The notes under the pieces are model-generated. The model was not told the DNA's origin. It was given only the letters and a program-made list of their open reading frames with translations, and made no database searches. Source: Zobellia uliginosa (GTDB lineage Bacteria; Bacteroidota; Bacteroidia; Flavobacteriales; Flavobacteriaceae). Taken from it: 64,000 bases of DNA. Location: positions 1,066,062 to 1,130,061 of the forward strand of contig NZ_JAHKPY010000003.1 of the NCBI RefSeq assembly GCF_018860745.1, written 5' to 3'. Positions 32,596 through 42,131 of this stretch are shown here, piece by piece. A program made the translations under genes and the position numbers. The stretch's first letter is position 1. Every line of letters begins with the position of its first letter.

Positions 32596-34731
32596 TTATA
32601 TTTTTCCTTCCAAATCCAATAAAAAGGTATATTCTTTTGCTACCTCTTTTAGCGCCTCAAACCGTCCTGAAGCCCCACCATGACCAGCATCCATATTAAT
32701 ATCCATCATTAAAAGATTTTCATCTTTCTTTACTTCTCTTAGTTTGGCTACCCATTTTGCCGGTTCAAAATACTGCACTTGAGAATCATGAAGACCCGTG
32801 GTAACCAGTAAATTAGGGTATTCCTGAGGAACAACTTGATCGAAGGGCGAATATGACTTCATATATTCATAATATGTTTTATCATTGGGGTTCCCCCATT
32901 CATCATACTCTCCTGTTGTTAATGGAATAGAATCATCTAACATAGTCGTAACCACATCTACAAAAGGAACCGCCGCAATTACCCCATTATATAGTTCCGG
33001 AGCCATATTGACTACAACACCCATTAAAAGCCCGCCTGCAGAACCACCCATTGCATACAAATGTTCGTTAGAGGTATATCCCTCCTCTATTAAATATTTA
33101 GAACAGTCTACAAAATCTGTAAACGTATTTTTTTTCTTTAATAATTTACCATCCTCGTACCAAGGTCTTCCCAAGTACTCACCGCCTCTTATATGGGCAA
33201 TTGCATAAACGAACCCTCTATCCAATAAGCTGAGGCGAACCGTAGAAAAATATGGGTCTATTGTGTTTCCGTAAGACCCATAAGCATATTGAAGCACAGG
33301 CGTTGTTTTGCTTAAAGGAGTGTCTTTATGATATACAATGGACATAGGTACTTTTACGCCATCACGAGCTATGGCCCAAATACGCTTTTCCTTGTAATTG
33401 TTCTTGTTAAACTTTCCTCCTAGTACTTCTTGCTCCTTTTTAACCTGCTTCTCTTCGGTTCGCATGTTAAAATCGATTATTGAAGTTGGAGTTGTCATAG
33501 AATTATATCCATAACGAAGAATTTCTGTATCAAAATCAGGATTACGGCCTACACCAGCTGTATAAGTCTCACTTTCAAAAGGCAGGTAATACGAGTTGGC
33601 CCCGTCCCACCTGTTAATTTGAATTTTATTCAATCCATTTGTTCGTTCAGATATTACATAGTAGTCCTTAAAAATATCTATGTCTTCTAAAAGAACATCC
33701 TCTCGATGGGGTATGAACTCCTGCCAATTTTTGGAAGATGTATTGGATAAGTCCGTTTTCATTAGCTTAAAGTTGGTAGCCCCATCTTTATTGGTAAGTA
33801 CGTAAAAGTGGTTCCCATAATGAAAAACACCGTATTCTACCCCTCTTTCTCTAGCCGAAAACATTTTCAACTCTCCGTCCGGATTATCAGCTTGCAAAAA
33901 CTGGTATTCCGAAGTAAGCGTACTATACGACCCAACAATAATATATTTTTTGGATTTTGACTTGTAAACATAAGTCCCAAATGTATCGTCCTTCTCATGA
34001 AAGACTAATATGTCTTCTTTAGCAGCAGTTCCGAATTTGTGCTTTAAAATCTGATCTGCTCGTAAAGTGACTTCATCTTTTTTAGTGTAAAACAAAGTTG
34101 CATTATCATCTGCCCAAACTGAGCCTCCAGTCGTATTTTCTATCTTATCTTCATACACTTCGCCGGTTTCTAGATTTTTAATACCAATAACATACTGTCT
34201 TCTTGAAACGGTATCGACCCCAAAGGCCGCAAACTTGTTATTAGGACTAACCGCTATACCACCTATACTAAAGTATTCATGACCCATTGCCATTTCGTTC
34301 CCATCGAACATAATTTCTTCTGGAGCCTCTAGATTTCCCTTTTTTCGAGCATATATAGGGTATTCTTTACCAATTTCATATCTGGTAATATACCAATACC
34401 CGTTCTGCTTATAAGGAACGGATTCATCATCTTCCTTTATTCGGGCTTTCATCTCATCAAAAAGAAGTTCTTGATAATCCTTGGTATGATTCGTTAAAGA
34501 CTCATAATATTTTTTTTCTGCCTCAAGATGAGATATTACTTCAGGATTCTCTTTGTCATTCATCCAATAGTAGTTATCCACCCTTACATCACCATGCTTT
34601 TCTAGGTTGTGCGGAATCTTTTTTGCTATTGGTGCTTTTACTTCATTCATATTTATTTCTTGACTTTGTACTAAGTGCACAAATGTAAGGCATAACCCAA
34701 CAAGGATTTTCTTTTTTTTGGACAAGCGCAT
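32596..34731 (-). CDS. Exported S9-family prolyl oligopeptidase, oligopeptidase B-like
   Basis: A 711-residue serine peptidase. The first 23 residues (KKKKILVGLCLTFVHLVQSQ) are a signal peptide, so it acts in the periplasm, unlike the cytoplasmic E. coli PtrB. The N-terminal propeller begins at VAKK-type PIAKKIPHNLEKHGDVRVDN. The catalytic domain has the nucleophile motif GGSAGGLLMG, an aspartate in TGLHDSQV and the histidine in DAGHGGASGRFE. Oligopeptidase B enzymes cut small peptides after basic residues, but specificity here is an inference. It is divergent from the YbaB gene and stands alone. Confidence 0.9.
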   Translation of the reverse strand: MRLSKKKKILVGLCLTFVHLVQSQEINMNEVKAPIAKKIPHNLEKHGDVRVDNYYWMNDKENPEVISHLEAEKKYYESLTNHTKDYQELLFDEMKARIKEDDESVPYKQNGYWYITRYEIGKEYPIYARKKGNLEAPEEIMFDGNEMAMGHEYFSIGGIAVSPNNKFAAFGVDTVSRRQYVIGIKNLETGEVYEDKIENTTGGSVWADDNATLFYTKKDEVTLRADQILKHKFGTAAKEDILVFHEKDDTFGTYVYKSKSKKYIIVGSYSTLTSEYQFLQADNPDGELKMFSARERGVEYGVFHYGNHFYVLTNKDGATNFKLMKTDLSNTSSKNWQEFIPHREDVLLEDIDIFKDYYVISERTNGLNKIQINRWDGANSYYLPFESETYTAGVGRNPDFDTEILRYGYNSMTTPTSIIDFNMRTEEKQVKKEQEVLGGKFNKNNYKEKRIWAIARDGVKVPMSIVYHKDTPLSKTTPVLQYAYGSYGNTIDPYFSTVRLSLLDRGFVYAIAHIRGGEYLGRPWYEDGKLLKKKNTFTDFVDCSKYLIEEGYTSNEHLYAMGGSAGGLLMGVVVNMAPELYNGVIAAVPFVDVVTTMLDDSIPLTTGEYDEWGNPNDKTYYEYMKSYSPFDQVVPQEYPNLLVTTGLHDSQVQYFEPAKWVAKLREVKKDENLLMMDINMDAGHGGASGRFEALKEVAKEYTFLLDLEGKI

Positions 34732-34796
34732 TGTTCATGTTTTTCGTACACAATTTAGTAATTTCGCATTATAATTAAACTTATAAAATCACAACT

Positions 34797-35123
34797 ATGT
34801 TTGGAGATATGATGGGAATGATGGGTAAACTTAAAGAAACCCAACAAAAAGTAGAGGCGACAAAGAAACGTCTGGATACAGTTACATTAGAAGAATGTTC
34901 CTCAGAAGACTTGGTCAAAGTGATTATTACCGCAAATAGAGAGGTAAAACAGATTCAGATTAATGATAGTTTACTGGAGGATAAGGAGCAGTTGGAAGAT
35001 TTTCTGATCATGACCATGAACAAAGCCATTACAAAAGCAACACAAGTAAACGAAACCGAACTTGCCGCTGTAGCCAAAGAAGGGATGCCCAATATTCCTG
35101 GAATGGACTCGTTATTTAAATAA
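34797..35123 (+). CDS. YbaB/EbfC-family nucleoid-associated protein
   Basis: A 108-residue protein of the YbaB/EbfC family, which forms tweezer-like dimers that bind DNA and often help organise the nucleoid. The start is [20 protein letters not shown], with the typical methionine- and glycine-rich N-terminus, followed by a central strand region ([17 protein letters not shown]) and a C-terminal helix ending NIPGMDSLF. In many bacteria this gene follows dnaX and precedes recR, but neither is here. A near-consensus TAATTTCG at 34759-34766 may be its -7 element. Its stop overlaps an upstream start candidate of the next gene. Confidence 0.9.
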   Translation: MFGDMMGMMGKLKETQQKVEATKKRLDTVTLEECSSEDLVKVIITANREVKQIQINDSLLEDKEQLEDFLIMTMNKAITKATQVNETELAAVAKEGMPNIPGMDSLFK

Positions 35124-35164
35124 TGGCAAGCTATTTGCTTCTAAATTATCTAAATATTCCACAG

Positions 35165-35608
35165 ATGAAACTATTACTTTTTCTCATAATTCCTTTTTGT
35201 TTAATTGGACAGGCCGACACTACAAGTGATATAGTATGGCTAAAAGACTATGATAAGGCTATTGAAGTGTCAAAAAAAGAGAACAAGAATGTCTTGGTTT
35301 ACTTTACGGGCAGTGATTGGTGTCCTCCTTGCAAAATGTTAAAGCGAGATCTTTTTGATACCGAAGAATTCTCCGAATTATCAAAAAGCTATGTTTTGCT
35401 ATATGTTGATATTCCTAGGAATAGAGATTTATTAAGCGAAAAGCAATGGAATCACAACCAAGAGCTTTTTAAGAAGCTTAATAAAAAGGGAGTTTTTCCT
35501 ATGATGTCCGTACTAAATGAAAAAGGAAAGAAGCTAGATGAATACTCCGGATATGGTATGACCGGAGAAGTAAGCTATCATGTAAAGTTTCTCAATAAAA
35601 ATAAATAA
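35165..35608 (+). CDS. Exported thioredoxin-like protein with CPPC motif
   Basis: From ATG 35165 (147 residues) the protein starts MKLLLFLIIPFCLIGQ, a signal peptide. An ATG at 35123 would add 14 residues in front and spoil it. The thioredoxin domain has VYFTGSDWCPPCKMLKRDLF, in which the CPPC pair is the redox site, followed by a cis-proline region near GVFPMMSVL. The DsbD-gamma/thioredoxin-like layout suggests a periplasmic reductase or disulfide isomerase. It is separated from the YbaB gene by only 41 nt and probably shares its transcript. The electron partner is not in the window. Confidence 0.85.
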   Translation: MKLLLFLIIPFCLIGQADTTSDIVWLKDYDKAIEVSKKENKNVLVYFTGSDWCPPCKMLKRDLFDTEEFSELSKSYVLLYVDIPRNRDLLSEKQWNHNQELFKKLNKKGVFPMMSVLNEKGKKLDEYSGYGMTGEVSYHVKFLNKNK

Positions 35609-35610
35609 TA

Positions 35611-35640
35611 AAAAAGGCTCCTATTTTTAGGAGCCTTTTT
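35611..35640. terminator. Bidirectional terminator
   Basis: Arms AAAAAGGCTCC and GGAGCCTTTTT around an 8-nt AT loop, right after the stop of the thioredoxin-like gene and before the converging OmpA-family gene. Confidence 0.88.
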
Positions 35641-35663
35641 TTTGTGTTTATATAGAAAGTAGA

Positions 35664-36764
35664 TTAGTTGTTGATCAATCTAAATTCTGTTCTTCTATTT
35701 ACAGCGTGCTCTCTTGAAGTACATGAAACACCGTCCTTACATCTATTCTTAAGTTTTGTTTCACCATATCCGTTAGCAACCAAAAGGCTAGAGTTAATAC
35801 CTTTTGAAATTAGGTATTGAGCCACTGCTTTAGCTCTTCTTTCAGATAAATCCTGGTTAGAGGAAGCACTACCTTGAGAATCCGTATGAGAAGCCAATTC
35901 TACTTTAGCGCCTTCATTCTGGGCCAAAACAGGTAATAAACGAGTATCGATGATTGTTTTTGCCTGAGCGGTTAAAGTTGCACTACCAGAATTCCAATTT
36001 ATAGGGAGAGCTTGGTAAGTTACCAATTCACACTCAACTTCTTTCCAAGTAGTTAAACCACCTTTTTCTTTCAAAACTTCTTTGGTATAAGTTTTTGTAA
36101 CCGGTGCAACTGCTTCCTCAACAGTATATGCATCCTTGTCCAATACAGTTCTTGTAATCTCATCATAGACCGCAGGAACTACTTCCTCAACAACTTTGGC
36201 AGGAGAAACAAGTATTCTTTTAGTATATGTAGCACTCTTTTCAGGAATGGCAGTCTTGCTTGCCGTAGCATTGTTTGCTAATGTAGAGGTTTCTATAGTT
36301 TGAAACTCTGCAGGATATCCCTTGTAACACCAGTACCTACAATCATCAGGATTACCTGAATCACAATCAGGAGCTGAAGCACCTAACTCCCATTGAGCGT
36401 ATGCAGGCTTTACCTCTATGGTTTGAGAAGCACTACCAAAACTAGCTGGGCTAATACTTAATGAATTACCACCTTCTTTAGAAACGTAACTCACTTTTTC
36501 CGATCCCCATTCTTCAGGAATAATTCTTAATTTTTTACTTTCTTCTTTTACCAAAACACGTTCTGTTACGGTCTTGTAGGTAGCAGGTACAGTTTTCAAA
36601 ACGCTATAACCGGGCTTTACTGTAATAGTCACGGTTTCGTTTACGTAGACATCAGGAGTAGTACAACGCACATAACACTTTCCTGGTTCCGGGTTCGCTG
36701 GCAAATCTTGGGCCATACTAAAAGTAGCCGTTAGGACGGCAATTGAAAAAAGAAACTTCTTCAT
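35664..36764 (-). CDS. OmpA-family outer-membrane protein
   Basis: A 366-residue exported protein with a signal peptide (MKKFLFSIAVLTATFSMAQ). The C-terminal domain (about residues 255-366) is an OmpA-like peptidoglycan-binding domain: VELASHTDSQGSASSNQDLS, RAKAVAQYLISKGI, NRRTEFRLI. The first 230 residues contain repeated short units of the form YxxVTERVLVKxE and TYTKRILVxPA, with many valines and lysines, suggesting an extended beta-rich linker rather than a barrel. Cysteines near CYVRC and CRYWC may form disulfides. It likely anchors the envelope to peptidoglycan. The 250 nt upstream hold no convincing element. Confidence 0.88.
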   Translation of the reverse strand: MKKFLFSIAVLTATFSMAQDLPANPEPGKCYVRCTTPDVYVNETVTITVKPGYSVLKTVPATYKTVTERVLVKEESKKLRIIPEEWGSEKVSYVSKEGGNSLSISPASFGSASQTIEVKPAYAQWELGASAPDCDSGNPDDCRYWCYKGYPAEFQTIETSTLANNATASKTAIPEKSATYTKRILVSPAKVVEEVVPAVYDEITRTVLDKDAYTVEEAVAPVTKTYTKEVLKEKGGLTTWKEVECELVTYQALPINWNSGSATLTAQAKTIIDTRLLPVLAQNEGAKVELASHTDSQGSASSNQDLSERRAKAVAQYLISKGINSSLLVANGYGETKLKNRCKDGVSCTSREHAVNRRTEFRLINN

Positions 36765-37050
36765 AAGATAGTTAATGTTTAATGTTAATTTATAGTTGGA
36801 TGTAAGTTACTCATTTAATATTTCTTTAACAAGTCGATTCCTGTTAAGTATCAAGATCATCGATGAAATACATGTTTTTTTAACATACTAAGCAATTATT
36901 AAATACTAGCATAGAATAGCACGGACTAATCTTTATTACGATATTCATAAATCTCATATGGATTGATTACGAATCTATTCGAATAAAAATCAAATTAACA
37001 CTGTTAGGATTATCGGTCTTATTTTGTATCTTTTACCTAAAAAGTGTAAA

Positions 37051-37365
37051 GTGATAGAAATTATTGATTCGAAGAATGCCAGCCATCAATTTCAGATTAA
37101 ATCCAGCAGTGGCTCAACCCTATTAACAAGTATAGAGTTTGATATAAAGGAGGGGTTAGAAACAGCTTTAACCACGCTGAAAAATCTTAAAATTACAAGA
37201 GGTAATTTTGAACGACAAACAAACCATGAAGGTAAATTTCTATTCAATTTTAAAGATGGGAATGGAATGTTATTAGGTGCGAGTCAACTTTATGATTCCG
37301 AGGCTGGGTTGGAAAATGGCATTAAAAACTTAATTAACAGACTTACTGATTTAACGGAGTTATAG
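37051..37365 (+). CDS. YegP-like DUF1508 tandem-repeat protein
   Basis: A small protein with two tandem DUF1508-type units: the first around HQFQIKSSSGSTLLTSIEF and the second around FLFNFKDGNGMLLGASQLY, each a beta-beta-alpha motif. E. coli YegP is the best known relative; its function is unclear. GTG 37051 gives 104 residues and a typical start IEIIDSKN. A TTG at 37024 would add 9 residues but sits in a promoter-like stretch (TATCTTTT). The stop overlaps that of the converging threonine aldolase gene by 6 nt, so the two 3' ends are entangled. Confidence 0.7.
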   Translation: MIEIIDSKNASHQFQIKSSSGSTLLTSIEFDIKEGLETALTTLKNLKITRGNFERQTNHEGKFLFNFKDGNGMLLGASQLYDSEAGLENGIKNLINRLTDLTEL

Positions 37366-38382
37366 AGTTTTTAATATATTTAAAAATTTTTCATGCATTA
37401 GATTCGTATAATCCAAATGCGTAACAATACGAAGTTTCCCTTGTCCCATACCTATAATTTGCACATTGTTTTCTTTTAATGTATCAACAAAAACTTCACC
37501 CGTCATAACACTTTCATCAATCTCAAAAATTATAATATTAGTCTCAATTGGCTCTACAGTCTTTATATAAGGAAGATTTAGTAACACCTCCCCTATTTCT
37601 TTTGCTTTCTTATGGTCATCCACTAATCTTTCTACATGATTGTCCAAAGCATAAATTCCAGCAGCTGCCAGAAAACCAGCCTGCCGCATTCCTCCTCCAA
37701 AAATCTTACGAACCCTAAGTGCTTTGTTCATCAATTCTTTACTGCCCACTAACACAGACCCTACCGGGCAACCCAAACCCTTACTTAAACATACACTTAT
37801 GGTGTCAAATAGTTTTCCATAAGCTAAAGGAGTTTCACTTTTTTGAACCATGGCGTTCCACAAACGCGCTCCGTCTAAATGGTATGCAAGATTGTGGTGT
37901 AAACATACCTTTTTAATTTTCTTTAGTTCCTCAATATCCCAACATGCACCACCTCCTTTATTAGTTGTGTTTTCAACACACACCAAAGATGTTAGTGGAC
38001 TGTGATAAAAATCTGGTGGATTTATAGCTGCTTCAACCTGTCTTGCGGTAATCATTCCCCTGTGTCCATCAATCAATTTACAGGACACCCCACTATTAAA
38101 ACTGACGCCTCCTCCTTCATAGTTGTAAACATGCGCGTATTTATCGCAGATTAATTGATTGCCAGGATGTGTATGTAATTTAATCCCCGTCTGATTAGCC
38201 ATAGTTCCTGAAGGAAAAAACAAAGCAGCTTCCTTTCCGAACATTTTGGCAACTTTTTCTTCTAATACATTTACGGTCGGATCTGCCTTAAACACGTCAT
38301 CCCCCACCTGGGCGGACATCATGGCGTCTAGCATTCCTTTAGTTGGTTTAGTTACCGTATCACTTATTAGATTAATATGCAT
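37360..38382 (-). CDS. ltaE: L-threonine aldolase (low specificity)
   Basis: A 340-residue PLP enzyme of fold type I that splits threonine to glycine and acetaldehyde. It has NLISDTVTKPTKGMLDAM at the start, VGDDVFKADPTVNVLE, ALFFPSGTMANQTG, HLDGARLWNA and the PLP-lysine motif VCLSKGLGCPVGS. Length and order are those of the low-specificity (LtaE-type) aldolases. It is cytoplasmic. It is convergent with the YegP-like gene, overlapping at the stop codons, and 246 nt of AT-rich sequence without a visible gene separates it from the ATP-grasp gene. Confidence 0.93.
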   Translation of the reverse strand: MHINLISDTVTKPTKGMLDAMMSAQVGDDVFKADPTVNVLEEKVAKMFGKEAALFFPSGTMANQTGIKLHTHPGNQLICDKYAHVYNYEGGGVSFNSGVSCKLIDGHRGMITARQVEAAINPPDFYHSPLTSLVCVENTTNKGGGACWDIEELKKIKKVCLHHNLAYHLDGARLWNAMVQKSETPLAYGKLFDTISVCLSKGLGCPVGSVLVGSKELMNKALRVRKIFGGGMRQAGFLAAAGIYALDNHVERLVDDHKKAKEIGEVLLNLPYIKTVEPIETNIIIFEIDESVMTGEVFVDTLKENNVQIIGMGQGKLRIVTHLDYTNLMHEKFLNILKTL

Positions 38383-38628
38383 ATATATAATACTTTCTTG
38401 TTAAAATTTAATGACTCAATTCTAATATGTCAAAAAACACATTGTGAATAAATTGCTAAATATGGTCAATAGGGGATTAAAGCCCTTTATTTCTCAGTAT
38501 TTAACAGCATTTATGACAATTAATCGCGACTTTTTTTATGCATATGACAAATTTATATTTTGATTATTATTTTATTCTCTCATATTTAAAAATTTAAAAT
38601 TAGTAATTTATGTACAAATAAATGTACT

Positions 38629-40092
38629 ATGGTAAACCTCGAAAATCAGATTTTTTCATCCTACAAAAGGAACCCCGTTTTATTTGACGAAATCTTTGAT
38701 GAAAAAGGACAAGTAAAAGAAGTATATTCTAAACTTTTCAACCTTTACGGAGAGCATTCCATTAATGCGTATGTCAACTTAAACGAAAAAGCTAAAGCTT
38801 CTTTTTTTAATCAAGGTATAACGTTCCAGGTGTATGATAAAAAGAAAACTCAAGAAAAGATATTTCCTTTTGACCTTTTTCCCAGAATTATACCGCCCGA
38901 AGAATGGGAAATTATAGAATCGGGGTCTATACAACGTAGCAGAGCATTAAACCTCTTTTTATGGGATATTTATCATGATAAGAAAATCATCAGGCAAGGA
39001 GTCGTACCTATGTCACTCATAAGTTCTTCTGCCAATTATTTAGATCAGATGGTTGGTCTGAACCCTCCTGGAGGCATCTATAATCATATTTCAGGTACGG
39101 ATATTATTAAACATAACGATGGCCAGTATTATGTACTTGAAGATAACATTCGGTGTCCAAGTGGTGTAAGCTATGTAATATGTAATCGTACTGCTTTAAA
39201 AAGAGCTTTATTCGGGGTTTTTGACCATTACAAAACCTACTCCGTTACCAATTATGCTGAAAATCTTTTGGATTTATTGGAAACCGTCAAACCTAAAGGT
39301 GTAGATGTACCAAATGTAGTAGTTATAACTCCGGGCATGTACAATTCTGCATTTTATGAGCACTCGTATCTGGCAAAAACCATGGGGGTTGAACTCGTAG
39401 AGGGTAGAGATCTCTTTGTTGAAAACGATTTTGTCTATATGAAGACCATAAAAGGTCCTGTAAAAGTAGATGTTATCTATCGGAGAATAGACGATGCATT
39501 CATAGATCCTTTAGAATTTAAACCAGATTCAGCCCTTGGAGTACCGGGACTTTTTGCAGCCTACAAAAAGGGTAACGTAACCTTGGCTAATGCACCCGGA
39601 ACGGGAGTTGCGGATGATAAGGCCATTTATACCTATATGCCCGAAATCATAAGATACTATCTTAACGAGGAACCCATACTTAACAATGTACATACCTATC
39701 ACTGCAGTAGGCCCAAAGAACTTAAATATGTTCTGGACAACATTCAAAATTTGGTTATCAAACCTGTAGATGAAGCTGGTGGCTATGGTATATCCATTGG
39801 AAATAGATTAACAAAAAAGGAAATTGAAATAGTTAAAGCCGAAATACTTATAAACCCTAGAAAATATGTGGCACAACCTATCATGTCGCTATCGGTACAC
39901 CCTACTTATATAGATGAGACCGAATCTTTTGAGCAACGACATGTTGATCTTAGAACTTTTACCGTACTTGGGAAAGACCGGGAATTTGTCCTTAAAGGAG
40001 GGTTAACCAGGGTTGCATTAAAAAGAGGAAACCTAATTGTAAACTCATCACAAGGCGGCGGTTCAAAAGACACCTGGGTACTAAAGACCTAG
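38629..40092 (+). CDS. Circularly permuted ATP-grasp protein
   Basis: A 487-residue circularly permuted ATP-grasp enzyme of the DUF404/DUF407 type. Characteristic blocks include YNHISGTDIIKHNDGQYYVL, EDNIRCPSGVSYVICNR, VVVITPGMYNSAFYEHSYLA, ANAPGTGVADDKAIYTYMPE and KPVDEAGGYGISIG. Such enzymes are amidoligases that join an amino group to a carboxylate using ATP. It is the first gene of the known trio with an alpha-E protein and a transglutaminase-like protein. That trio was proposed in comparative studies to modify peptides or other amines. The product made here is not known. Confidence 0.9.
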   Translation: MVNLENQIFSSYKRNPVLFDEIFDEKGQVKEVYSKLFNLYGEHSINAYVNLNEKAKASFFNQGITFQVYDKKKTQEKIFPFDLFPRIIPPEEWEIIESGSIQRSRALNLFLWDIYHDKKIIRQGVVPMSLISSSANYLDQMVGLNPPGGIYNHISGTDIIKHNDGQYYVLEDNIRCPSGVSYVICNRTALKRALFGVFDHYKTYSVTNYAENLLDLLETVKPKGVDVPNVVVITPGMYNSAFYEHSYLAKTMGVELVEGRDLFVENDFVYMKTIKGPVKVDVIYRRIDDAFIDPLEFKPDSALGVPGLFAAYKKGNVTLANAPGTGVADDKAIYTYMPEIIRYYLNEEPILNNVHTYHCSRPKELKYVLDNIQNLVIKPVDEAGGYGISIGNRLTKKEIEIVKAEILINPRKYVAQPIMSLSVHPTYIDETESFEQRHVDLRTFTVLGKDREFVLKGGLTRVALKRGNLIVNSSQGGGSKDTWVLKT

Positions 40093-40157
40093 TAGGGCAA
40101 ATAGAGCCTAATGACCTAACATAGTAAAAAGAGAACACTAACTACTAAATAACACCT

Positions 40158-41105
40158 ATGCTAGCACGAGTTGCAAATAACCTTTTCTGGATGGGAAGAT
40201 ACATAGAACGTTCAGAACATATTGCCAGATACCTTCGCGTAAATTATTTTTCATCCTTAGATGCCCCCAACCAGATATCCCAATCCAGACAATTTGTACT
40301 TCGTTCAATGCTCACCTTAGTAGGCGACCCAGATGCTAATAAGGAGGGTTCAATTGATGAAGCCGAAGTTCTGTTTAAAATTGGACTAGATCCCAATTAC
40401 CCTTCATCTATTATAAATAACGTTAGAAATTCGCGAGAGAATGCCAACAGTGCCAGAGATTTAATATCTACAGAACTCTATGAATCCATAAATAAATTCT
40501 ACCATTTTATTTCTCAATACGATGCTAACGTTTATACTAAAAACGGCCTTGATGATTTTACTAGGAATGTTACAGAAATGTCCGCAATTCTAAGGGGCAA
40601 GGTGCGTAGCACGCTTATGCACGATGAAATTTATGCCATTATAATTATGGGCGCGAATATAGAGCGGGCTACCCAAGTAATGCGTATCATAAGTGCTAAA
40701 TACAATGATGCCCTAAAAGCACAAGGTAGTTATGGCGATAAATTTAAGAATAGTTTTGAATGGACCACTTTATTAAAATGTACGGAGTCTTATGATATGA
40801 TGCGCAGGCATTACAAAAAAACACCAACGAGTATAACAACATTAGAATTTTTAATACTGAACCCCAATTGCCCACGCTCAATCATGAATAGTTTAAATCA
40901 GGTTTGCAAACACATCAAGATTCTGGACAATAAGAAAAAATATGATAGGGACTCTACTTCTTTTCTAGTTGGAAAGGTCAGGGCAGAATATGAATTTAAA
41001 TCTATTGTAGATATTGAAAAAGATATTCAATTGATTATTAATGACACCCTGAATCATCTTTACGAAATAAGTCAAAAAATGGAGAAAGAGTTTTTTAGTT
41101 ATTAA
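40158..41105 (+). CDS. Alpha-E domain protein (DUF403)
   Basis: A 315-residue helical protein starting MLARVANNLFWMGRYIERSE, the hallmark of the alpha-E (DUF403) family. The rest is predicted helical with conserved-looking NNVRNSRENANSARDLIS and GANIERATQVMRII blocks. In other genomes it is fused to or next to the permuted ATP-grasp enzyme and is thought to bind or present the substrate. It follows that gene by 65 nt and precedes a transglutaminase-like gene by 72 nt, so all three probably share one transcript. Confidence 0.9.
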   Translation: MLARVANNLFWMGRYIERSEHIARYLRVNYFSSLDAPNQISQSRQFVLRSMLTLVGDPDANKEGSIDEAEVLFKIGLDPNYPSSIINNVRNSRENANSARDLISTELYESINKFYHFISQYDANVYTKNGLDDFTRNVTEMSAILRGKVRSTLMHDEIYAIIIMGANIERATQVMRIISAKYNDALKAQGSYGDKFKNSFEWTTLLKCTESYDMMRRHYKKTPTSITTLEFLILNPNCPRSIMNSLNQVCKHIKILDNKKKYDRDSTSFLVGKVRAEYEFKSIVDIEKDIQLIINDTLNHLYEISQKMEKEFFSY

Positions 41106-41177
41106 ACCCTATCTTATAAAGAATTTAAATCGTAAAATAGATTTTTCAACCTTACTTAACGAACCCACAATCACATA

Positions 41178-42035
41178 ATGTCTTTAGAATATTCAATTAC
41201 ATACAAAGCGGAAAACACTTATGAAGAATCCGTACGCGAAGCCTATTGGCAATTTCTTATCATACCAGAAGAGAATGATTCACAACAATTTATTAGCATA
41301 GACTTCACTAATTCACTAGATGCCACAAGTGAATTTTCCATAAATGGATATGGTTTTAAAACCATTCGGGTACATCCTAAAGGTGAATTTAAAAGCATTG
41401 CCTTTGAAGCGAATTTTAAATTGATAAAAAAAGAAATAAATCCTTTTGATTTTGAACCGGAAGGAGATGTGCAAAAATCATTCGAAAAAATTCAAGAGTT
41501 AGATTTTAAGGTTGACCATGATACTTTTTTAAAAACAACGGATTATACCCTTATTCCTGAAAAAAGCAAAAATCTATTTACGTTTGACACTAATCAATCT
41601 GTATTTGAAAACCTTCGTGCCTTAAGTAGTTTTACTCACCACTATATAAAATTTAACTCAGAAGCCACAGATGTTTATACCAAACTGAGCGAGTTACTAA
41701 ATATCCGCCAGGGTGTTTGCCAGGATTTTACACATTTGTTTTGTGCTTTCGCAAGGTTAAATGGTATACCTGCACGTTATGTTTCGGGTTATTTGCATCA
41801 GGGCAATGGTTATTTTGGGGATTCACAAATGCACGCATGGGCAGAAGCCTACGTGCCCTTTGTTGGTTGGATCGGTTTTGATGTTACAAATAATATTCTT
41901 GCTGGTACAGACCATATAAAAATTGCGCATGGTAAAGATTACAGTAATTGCTCTCCTCTAAGAGGAGTCGTATTTTCAACGGGAAAAAATGAAACTGTTC
42001 ATTCTGTAGTAGTTAGCAGTCAAGACCAGCAGTAG
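41178..42035 (+). CDS. Transglutaminase-like cysteine peptidase-fold protein
   Basis: A 285-residue protein with an N-terminal bacterial transglutaminase-associated beta domain (about residues 1-90) and a transglutaminase-like catalytic domain. The catalytic triad is visible: cysteine in RQGVCQDFTHLFCAF, histidine in DSQMHAWAEAYVP, and aspartate in WIGFDVTNN. It could make or break isopeptide/amide bonds, as the third member of the ATP-grasp/alpha-E set. It has no signal peptide. The next gene downstream is prfB, so the proteasome-like Anbu peptidase often found with this set is not adjacent. Confidence 0.9.
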   Translation: MSLEYSITYKAENTYEESVREAYWQFLIIPEENDSQQFISIDFTNSLDATSEFSINGYGFKTIRVHPKGEFKSIAFEANFKLIKKEINPFDFEPEGDVQKSFEKIQELDFKVDHDTFLKTTDYTLIPEKSKNLFTFDTNQSVFENLRALSSFTHHYIKFNSEATDVYTKLSELLNIRQGVCQDFTHLFCAFARLNGIPARYVSGYLHQGNGYFGDSQMHAWAEAYVPFVGWIGFDVTNNILAGTDHIKIAHGKDYSNCSPLRGVVFSTGKNETVHSVVVSSQDQQ

Positions 42036-42106
42036 ATTTCTGTTACTGGTTTCCTTTGCTTTGGAAACATTCAATAATTAACTATAGAATAGATAAAAAA
42101 GAGTAG

Positions 42107-42114
42107 TATTTTTG
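42107..42114 (+). promoter_or_regulatory. Predicted -7 element of prfB (TATTTTTG)
   Basis: Exact TAnnTTTG match ending 17 nt before the prfB ATG at 42132. No TTG at the expected -33 spacing. Confidence 0.5.
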
Positions 42115-42131
42115 TTTGAAAACAGAATAGA

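Noticed and set aside
42050-42072. Short GTTTCC/GGAAAC hairpin after the transglutaminase-like gene
   Set aside because: Only 6 bp and no T-run, so it is not counted as a terminator.
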